A stretch of DNA of 64,000 nt from JAFARZ01 sp035651595. Lineage in GTDB: Bacteria; Actinomycetota; Actinomycetes; Streptosporangiales; Streptosporangiaceae. The notes beneath the pieces were generated by a model, which saw only the letters and a program-made list of their open reading frames with translations, did no database searches and was not told the origin of the DNA. The stretch covers positions 1 to 64,000 of the forward strand of contig DASRFJ010000088.1 of assembly GCA_035651595.1 (NCBI GenBank), in the 5' to 3' direction. A program made the translations under genes and the position numbers. Position 1 is the first letter of the stretch, and each line of letters starts with the position of its first letter. Positions 58,457 through 64,000 of this stretch are shown piece after piece.

Positions 58457-59419
58457 ATGGCTGACACAGACAGCACGCCGGGCGCGGAGGTGACCGCCGG
58501 CCGTACCGGGATCGGATGGCTGGGCACCGGCCGGATGGGAGCGGAGATGGTCCGCCGGCTCCTGCTGGCCGACTGCGACGTGACCGTGTACAACCGGACG
58601 CGCGCCAAGGCGGAGCCGCTGGCCAAGGACGGGGCGAGGATCGCCGGATCGATCGCCGAACTCAGCGCCAACCAGATCGTGTTCCTCACGCTCGGCACGT
58701 CCGACGACCTGATCGACGCGGTGCTCGGTCCTGGCGGGCTGATGTCGGACGCGGTCGCGCCGGAAGTGCTGGTGGACTGCTCCACGGTGTCGCCGGAAGC
58801 CTCGGCTCACGTGCGGGAGAAGATCGCCGACCGCGGCACCGCGCTGCTCGCCGCGCCGGTGATGGGCAACCCGAAGGTGGTCGCGGCCGGGAAGATGACG
58901 GCGGCTGTCTCCGGACCCCGTGAGGCATTTGACCTGGTTAGGCCCTATATGGACCTACTTGGCAAAGGTGTTACATATGTCGGGGATGGAGAAGCCGCGC
59001 GGACGGTCAAGCTCTGCCATAATCTGCTTCTGGGTGTGGTGGCTCAGACACTCGCAGAGATTACTGTGCTTGCTGAGAAAAGCGGCATCAGCAGGCACGC
59101 GTTTCTTGACTGCCTCAATAAGAGCGTGATGGGTTCGCTGTTCACCGGCTATAAGACGCCGGCGTACGTGAACCTGGACTTTGAGCCCACGTTCACCGCG
59201 ACGCTGTTGCGCAAGGATTTCGATCTAGGCTTGGCGGCGGCGCGGGAACGTGAAGTTCCGATGCCCGTGGCCGCTACGGTGCATCAGCTGATCCAGGGCC
59301 TGATTGGCCGTGGATATGGCGGCGCAGACTTTGCCGCGCTGCTCCAGCAGCAGGCGGAAGCCGCCGGACTGACACTGGTGAGTGAGCACGCGGATGTCTC
59401 CGACGGGCTCGATACCTGA
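58457..59419 (+). CDS. NAD(P)-binding beta-hydroxyacid dehydrogenase-like protein
   Basis: 320 residues, 3-hydroxyisobutyrate dehydrogenase/6-phosphogluconate dehydrogenase-like fold: GIGWLGTGRMGAEMVRRLLLADCDVTVYNRT at the N-terminus, VDCSTVSPEASAHVREKI, the substrate loop APVMGNPKVVAAGKM and the active-site VKLCHNLLLGVVAQTLAEITVL with the conserved lysine. Likely oxidises a short beta-hydroxyacid or reduces an aldehyde acid. First gene of the operon with the Liv-type ABC transporter, suggesting it acts on the imported compound. Confidence 0.88.
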   Translation: MADTDSTPGAEVTAGRTGIGWLGTGRMGAEMVRRLLLADCDVTVYNRTRAKAEPLAKDGARIAGSIAELSANQIVFLTLGTSDDLIDAVLGPGGLMSDAVAPEVLVDCSTVSPEASAHVREKIADRGTALLAAPVMGNPKVVAAGKMTAAVSGPREAFDLVRPYMDLLGKGVTYVGDGEAARTVKLCHNLLLGVVAQTLAEITVLAEKSGISRHAFLDCLNKSVMGSLFTGYKTPAYVNLDFEPTFTATLLRKDFDLGLAAAREREVPMPVAATVHQLIQGLIGRGYGGADFAALLQQQAEAAGLTLVSEHADVSDGLDT

Positions 59420-59436
59420 GGAAGGAGGAACCGGGC

Positions 59437-60741
59437 GTGAGACCTGACCTCCCCTGGTTCTGCACGAAGCAAGCACTATCAATAGGCGCCGCCGCGGCGC
59501 TTTCGGTAGCAACCCTCGCGGCATGCAGTAGCAGCAGCAGCAGTTCGCCAAACGCGGGCTCGAGCTCCAGCACCTCGAGCGCGAACAAGTCACCGATCTC
59601 GATTGGTGCGTCGCTGTCCCTGACCGGCGACTTCTCCGACGAGGGCATCGCCTTCCAGAAGGGCTATGAGCTCTGGCAAAGCGACGTCAACGCCCACGGC
59701 GGCGTCCTGGGCCGCCAGGTCAAGCTGACGATCCTGGACGACAAAAGCGATCCCACCCAGGTACAGACCAACTACCAGACGCTGATCAACTCCGACAAGG
59801 TGGATTTGCTGTTCGGGCCGTTCTCCTCGCTGCTGACCACGCCTTCTGACTCAGTCGCGGCGCGGGCCGGCTACGCGCTGGTAGAGGGTGCCGGCGGGAC
59901 AGAGGCGGTGTTCACCAACCCAGCCAACGAGGCCGACAAGAACATCTTCGACGTCAGCCTCCCGGTCAGGGACTACTTCAAGCCGTTCATCGACTGGATC
60001 TCCTCGCTGTCGGCCAGCGAGCGGCCGAAGACCGCGGCCTACCCGATGGCGGACGACCCGTTCGGATCCGGACCGGTGCAGCCAGTCCAGGCGGAGCTGA
60101 CGGCGCTCGGCGTGAAGACGGTCTACACCAAGATCTTCCCCGAGGAGAATTCCTCCTACAAGCCGGCGGCCGACCAGGTCGCCGCGGCCAAGCCGGATCT
60201 GGTGATACTCGGCTCGACAGACGTGCCGACCGTGCAGGCCTTCGTGCAGGCATTCCAGCAGCAGCATTTCAACCCGAAGATCTTCCTCGCGGCGGCCGGG
60301 CCCGACCAGGGCGCGGCGTTCACCTCGGCGGTCGGCAAGGGCAACGCGCAGGGAATCATGGTGCCCAACGGCTGGTACCCCGGTTACCAGAACGCGAGCA
60401 GCCAGGCGATGGTCCAGGCGTACGTCGCCAAGTATGGCGGCACGGCGTCTGACGTGAATGCCAACGTCGCCGAGGCGTATGCGGTCGGCCAAATCGTGGC
60501 GGACGCGGTCACCGCGACCGGCGGCACTGACAACGCCAAGATCATCAGCTACCTGCACGCCGGGCACACGTTCCAGACCGTCCAGGGCGCGGTGACGTTC
60601 GACAGCCTGGGCCGGAACACCGCCGGCCTGGCGTACATCTTCCAGTGGCAGCAGAACGGCACCAAGTTCAGCCAGGTGCTTCCCATCGGATCCACGGGCT
60701 CGGTGCCGATCATCGCCACCAAGCCGAACTGGACGGGCTGA
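59437..60741 (+). CDS. livK: Branched-chain amino acid-type ABC transporter, substrate-binding lipoprotein
   Basis: 434 residues. Signal peptide with lipobox LAAC near residue 29, a Ser-rich linker, then a type I periplasmic-binding fold (ISIGASLSLTGDFSDEGIAFQKGYELWQSDVNAHGG, GRQVKLTILDDKSDPTQVQTNYQTLI). It captures an amino acid, amide or small aromatic/short-chain acid and hands it to LivHM. GTG start at 59437 after GAAGGAGGA. Substrate not determined. Confidence 0.92.
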   Translation: MRPDLPWFCTKQALSIGAAAALSVATLAACSSSSSSSPNAGSSSSTSSANKSPISIGASLSLTGDFSDEGIAFQKGYELWQSDVNAHGGVLGRQVKLTILDDKSDPTQVQTNYQTLINSDKVDLLFGPFSSLLTTPSDSVAARAGYALVEGAGGTEAVFTNPANEADKNIFDVSLPVRDYFKPFIDWISSLSASERPKTAAYPMADDPFGSGPVQPVQAELTALGVKTVYTKIFPEENSSYKPAADQVAAAKPDLVILGSTDVPTVQAFVQAFQQQHFNPKIFLAAAGPDQGAAFTSAVGKGNAQGIMVPNGWYPGYQNASSQAMVQAYVAKYGGTASDVNANVAEAYAVGQIVADAVTATGGTDNAKIISYLHAGHTFQTVQGAVTFDSLGRNTAGLAYIFQWQQNGTKFSQVLPIGSTGSVPIIATKPNWTG

Positions 60742-60745
60742 CCAC

Positions 60746-61627
60746 ATGGCCGCCGAGATCTACCGGGCGATCGCCGACGGGATCCTCATCGGAGGCGTGT
60801 ACGCTCTGATGGCTGTCGGCTTGACGCTGATCTTCGGCGTGCTCGACATCATCAACATCGCCCAGGGCGTCCTGGTCGTCCTGGGCGCGTATCTCAGCTA
60901 TTCGTTGTCGGCACGGCTGCACCTGGACCTGTTCGTCGGGCTCCTGGTCACCGTGCCGGCAATGTTCATCATCGGCGTCGTCATCCACTATGCGTTCATC
61001 CGCCGGCTCCGCGGCCAGGAACGCACCGCGATGACCCTGCTTGTGACGTACGCGGTGGCGCTGATCATCGAGGGAATCCTCTATGAGATATACGGCCCCA
61101 ACTATAAGGAGCTGAACGCCACGTACGTGACGAACAGCATCCACATCCTCGGCTTCTACCTGCCCTACATCTACCTGTACGGATTCGCGCTGGCAGTTGT
61201 CCTTGTCGCTGCGCTGTACGCGCTGTTGTACCGCACCAGGTTCGGCCGCAGCGTGCGGGCCACCATGCAGGACGAGACCGCAGCACGGCTGATCGGCATC
61301 GACGTGAACAAGGTCGCCGCGATCACGTTCGGCGTCGGCGTCGCGGTGACCGCGACCGGCGGGATGATGTTCGGCGCGACCAACGGCGGCTTCAACCCCA
61401 ACAGCGGCTACGACCTCATCTCGCGGCTGCTGGCCATCATCATCCTCGGCGGGATGGGCAGCATCGGCGGCGCGCTGGCGGCGTCGATCTTCATGCTGAC
61501 CGTCGAGTCGCTGGTCACGATCTGGTCGCCGCAATGGGCGATCATCGTGTTCTACGCCGCGCTGGTGATCGTCTTGGTGGTCCGCCCGACCGGATTCTTC
61601 GGCCGCGCGCCGGTGAGGGCCCAGTGA
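60746..61627 (+). CDS. livH: Liv-type ABC transporter permease LivH
   Basis: 293 residues and about eight TM helices. Family motifs are ADGILIGGVYALMAVGLTLIFGVLDIINIAQG at the N-terminus and GRSVRATMQDETAARLIGIDVNKV, the cytoplasmic EAA-like loop contacting the ATPases, plus ILGGMGSIGGALAA. Stop overlaps the livM GTG (GTGA). Confidence 0.94.
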   Translation: MAAEIYRAIADGILIGGVYALMAVGLTLIFGVLDIINIAQGVLVVLGAYLSYSLSARLHLDLFVGLLVTVPAMFIIGVVIHYAFIRRLRGQERTAMTLLVTYAVALIIEGILYEIYGPNYKELNATYVTNSIHILGFYLPYIYLYGFALAVVLVAALYALLYRTRFGRSVRATMQDETAARLIGIDVNKVAAITFGVGVAVTATGGMMFGATNGGFNPNSGYDLISRLLAIIILGGMGSIGGALAASIFMLTVESLVTIWSPQWAIIVFYAALVIVLVVRPTGFFGRAPVRAQ

Positions 61628-62661
61628 ACCGCAGCACAACCCTCAAGCTCGCCGGGCTGGCCGTCGTCGCCGCGATAGCTGTCGCGTTCCCGTACGTGTA
61701 CTCCAGCCCGGTGGACACGAACTACGGCGTGTACGCGCTGATCTTCGTGACGGTCGCGTCCGCGTGGAACATCTTCTCCGGCTTCTCCGGCTACATCTCG
61801 CTCGGCCAGGCGGTGTTCTTCGGATCCGGGGCCTACACGGTCGGCATCGCGGCGCGCGACTGGCACATGAACGGCGACGGGATATTCCTGCTGCTGCCGC
61901 TCGGCGCGGTCGTCGCGACCGCGATCGCCGTGCCGTTCGGCCTGATTGCGCTGCGGGTACGGCGGCACACGTTCATCGTGATCACGATCGCGGTGTTCTT
62001 CATCTTCCAGCTGATGGCCTACGACTTCTGGTTCACCGGCGGAACCATCGGCTTGCCCGCTCCCTTCCTGCCCTGGCAGGCGGCGACGTTCAACAACCCG
62101 TTCTACTTCATGGCGCTCGGCACCGCGGCGGTCACGATCGCGCTCGCCTGGCTGATCCGGCGGTCCAAGTTCGGCCTTCAGCTGCGGGCGATCAAGGACG
62201 ATGAGGACCGCGCGCTCGGCCTCGGCGTGCGGACCATGCGGGTGAAGCTGTCCGCGTTCATGCTCTCGGCGTTCATCACCGGTTTCATCGGCGGCGTATG
62301 GTTCCTGTACATCACCCAGGTGCTGCCGTCGTCCGGGTACGACCCGCTGTTCGACTTGACGATCGTGCTGATGGCATTCCTCGGCGGTGTCGGCACGATA
62401 GCTGGGCCGGTCATCGGGGCGCTGATCATCGAGCCGGGCCGGCTCTGGCTCACCACCAGGTCCAATATCGGCTGGCTGGCCAACGGCTACGTGAGCGAGA
62501 TCCTGCTCGGCGCGCTGTTCCTGGTGATCGTGCTGTTCGTGCCCCGCGGCATCGTGCCTACCGGCAGGGAATGGATCAAGAAGCTGCGCAGCCGCGGACG
62601 CCCCGCGGTCAGCCCGACGGGAACGGCCGAGCGGGCCACGCCGGCGGGGAGCCGGCGATGA
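61624..62661 (+). CDS. livM: Liv-type ABC transporter permease LivM
   Basis: 345 residues from the GTG at 61624. TM segments include NYGVYALIFVTVASAWNIFSGFSGYISLGQAVFFGSGAY; the coupling loop is KFGLQLRAIKDDEDRALGLGVRTMRVK; AFLGGVGTIAGPVIGA is also conserved. A basic C-terminal tail follows the last helix. Partner of LivH; overlaps livG by ATGA. Confidence 0.94.
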   Translation: MNRSTTLKLAGLAVVAAIAVAFPYVYSSPVDTNYGVYALIFVTVASAWNIFSGFSGYISLGQAVFFGSGAYTVGIAARDWHMNGDGIFLLLPLGAVVATAIAVPFGLIALRVRRHTFIVITIAVFFIFQLMAYDFWFTGGTIGLPAPFLPWQAATFNNPFYFMALGTAAVTIALAWLIRRSKFGLQLRAIKDDEDRALGLGVRTMRVKLSAFMLSAFITGFIGGVWFLYITQVLPSSGYDPLFDLTIVLMAFLGGVGTIAGPVIGALIIEPGRLWLTTRSNIGWLANGYVSEILLGALFLVIVLFVPRGIVPTGREWIKKLRSRGRPAVSPTGTAERATPAGSRR

Positions 62662-63368
62662 GCGCGCTGCTGCGTACCGCGGGGATCACCAAGTCGTTCG
62701 GCGGCGTGCGCGCCCTCGACGACTGCACGCTCGAGGTCGAGGAGGGCTCGATCACCGGCCTGATCGGGCCGAACGGCTCGGGCAAGACCACGCTGTTCAA
62801 CGTCATCACCGGCTATGCCAAGGCGGACGCCGGCGCGGTCTATCTCGGCGAGCGCATGATCACGAATTCGTCCCCGGACAAGGTGTTCAACGCCGGCATC
62901 GGCCGGACCTTCCAGCTGACCAGGATCTTCCCCGCGCTCACCGTGCTGGAGAACATGCTCGTGCCGAGCAAAACCAAAGGCAAGCAGAGCGCAATGGAGC
63001 AGCTTGAGTTCGTCGGCATCGCGGGTCACCACGACCAGCTGGCCGGGACGCTCTCCTACGGGCAGCGCAAGCTGCTCGAGCTGGCCTACGTGCTGGTCGC
63101 CGATCCGGAGGTGATCCTGCTCGACGAGCCGGCCGGCGGCGTGAACCCGACGCTGGTCGGCCAGATCGCGGCGCGGATCACCGAGCTCAACCGGACCACG
63201 CGGAAGACGTTCCTGATCGTCGAGCACAACATGGAGTTCGTGATGGGCCTGTGCGCGAAGGTCGCGGTGCTCGATGCTGGAACCGTGGTGGCCAGCGGGC
63301 CGCCGGACATCATCCGCACCGACCCGCGGGTGCTGGACGCTTACCTTGGTGTGGACGTGGACGCATGA
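62658..63368 (+). CDS. livG: Liv-type ABC transporter ATPase LivG
   Basis: 236 residues. Walker A GPNGSGKTT, the family-typical GIGRTFQLTRIFPALTVLENM, signature LSYGQRKLLELA, Walker B VILLDEPAGGVNP and the switch His in IVEHNMEFVMG. Energises LivHM with LivF. ATG start at 62658. Confidence 0.95.
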   Translation: MSALLRTAGITKSFGGVRALDDCTLEVEEGSITGLIGPNGSGKTTLFNVITGYAKADAGAVYLGERMITNSSPDKVFNAGIGRTFQLTRIFPALTVLENMLVPSKTKGKQSAMEQLEFVGIAGHHDQLAGTLSYGQRKLLELAYVLVADPEVILLDEPAGGVNPTLVGQIAARITELNRTTRKTFLIVEHNMEFVMGLCAKVAVLDAGTVVASGPPDIIRTDPRVLDAYLGVDVDA

Positions 63369-64000
63369 CGGGCAGTGAAACCACAGGTCGTTCCGTCCTC
63401 CAGGTTGACGAACTAACCGCTGGTTACGGCGGTGGAGACGTCCTGCGCGGGGTTACCCTCGAAGTACCCCCCGGCGGTATCACGTGCGTTGTGGGGCCGA
63501 ACGGTGCGGGAAAATCCACGCTGATGCGATGCGTGAGCGGACTGCTGCGGCCGCGCATCGGCTCCATCACACTGCACGGCGAGCCGCTGGCCGGCAAGTC
63601 GCCGCGGGAGATCCTGCGGCTGGGCGTGGTGCAGGTGCCGCAGAACCACAGCCTGTTCCGCGACATGACCGTGTGGGAAAACGTCGAGCTGGGCGGCTAC
63701 ACGATCGGTGACAAGAAGGTACTCGCGAAGCGGATCGACACCGTCTTCGAGTTGTTCCCGCAGATCGCGCAGTGGCGGACGCAGAAGGCGGGCAGCCTGT
63801 CCGGCGGGCAGCAGCGGCTGGTCGAGTTCGCCCGCGCGCTGATGCTGGAGCCGACCCTGCTGCTGCTTGACGAGCCGTCCATGGGCCTGGCGCCGAAGAT
63901 CCTCAAGACGGTCTTCGACGCGGTCCGGCAGATGAACTCGGCCGGGACCACGATCCTGCTCGTCGAGCAGAACGCGCGGGCCGGGCTGCGGCTGTCCAGC
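63365..64000 (+). CDS. livF: Liv-type ABC transporter ATPase LivF (runs off the window)
   Basis: The first 212 codons of a second ATPase, still open at base 64000. ATG at 63365 overlaps the livG stop (ATGA). Walker A GPNGAGKST, VPQNHSLFRDMTVWENVELGG, signature LSGGQQRLVEFARAL, Walker B LLLLDEPSMGLAPK, and IILLVEQNAR-like switch (TTILLVEQNAR). Completes the livKHMGF set. Confidence 0.94.
   Translation, partial: MTGSETTGRSVLQVDELTAGYGGGDVLRGVTLEVPPGGITCVVGPNGAGKSTLMRCVSGLLRPRIGSITLHGEPLAGKSPREILRLGVVQVPQNHSLFRDMTVWENVELGGYTIGDKKVLAKRIDTVFELFPQIAQWRTQKAGSLSGGQQRLVEFARALMLEPTLLLLDEPSMGLAPKILKTVFDAVRQMNSAGTTILLVEQNARAGLRLSS

Overview
This is GC-rich DNA from an actinobacterium. The contiguous uvrC-rapZ-yvcK-whiA and gap-pgk-tpiA-secG-rbpA blocks are a core chromosomal neighbourhood of that phylum. 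WhiA, RbpA, a SARP regulator, many GTG/TTG starts and 1-8 base stop/start overlaps fit a Streptomyces-like lineage (for example Streptosporangiales or relatives). I cannot name the genus.

Layout. 1-9000: a dispersed repeat copy, small secreted and membrane proteins, an MBL hydrolase, an MmpL-P450 pair, and an ECF sigma factor with its CU044_5270-type partner. 9105-13832: uvrC-rapZ-yvcK-whiA. 14000-20650: an AbiEi/DUF559 protein, a NarK transporter, an ECF42-type sigma factor with its DGPF partner, an MFS exporter, and a PadR/membrane-protein pair. 20680-24620: a DasR-type palindrome followed by gap-pgk-tpiA, secG and rbpA. 25118-38893: a bacterial microcompartment (BMC) locus. 38890-50322: single genes, including GNAT, PaaZ, a FitAB-type toxin-antitoxin pair, an HTH/membrane operon with twin operators, a large secreted copper-radical-oxidase-like kelch protein, a TetR/alcohol dehydrogenase pair and glutamate decarboxylase. 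50372-56405: a peptide cluster. 56412-64000: a LacI regulator, a repeat-rich gap, and an oxidoreductase upstream of livKHMGF (livF runs off the window).

The BMC locus has the shell gene order of the Rhodococcus/Mycobacterium microcompartment (RMM): permease, class III aminotransferase-like phospholyase, acylating aldehyde dehydrogenase with a C-terminal encapsulation helix, BMC-T, accessory protein, BMC-P, BMC-H, BMC-T, APH-like kinase, SDR and GntR. It continues, with overlapping genes, into a B12-dependent diol dehydratase (large and medium subunits fused, plus a small subunit) and the large subunit of its reactivase. My reading is that two routes, 1-amino-2-propanol via kinase/lyase and 1,2-propanediol via the dehydratase, meet at propionaldehyde, which the encapsulated dehydrogenase converts to propionyl-CoA.

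The peptide cluster is the best candidate for an undescribed system. Three paralogous 70-73 residue precursors share an 18-residue leader, an A-x-A site and a core with exactly 12 cysteines. They sit with a membrane-anchored CxxC thioredoxin-like protein, an ABC exporter without a C39 peptidase, a dedicated S26 signal-peptidase-like protein and a divergent SARP regulator. Both transcription units are preceded by three heptamers at exact 11-bp spacing, the arrangement recognised by SARP proteins. I infer an exported, disulfide-rich peptide family cut at A-x-A by the dedicated peptidase.

A family of about 83-bp palindromes is scattered through intergenic DNA, in one place inside a 356-bp MITE-like element with perfect 19-bp inverted ends. 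One copy lies within the BMC operon. I saw no tRNA, rRNA, CRISPR array or transposase gene.
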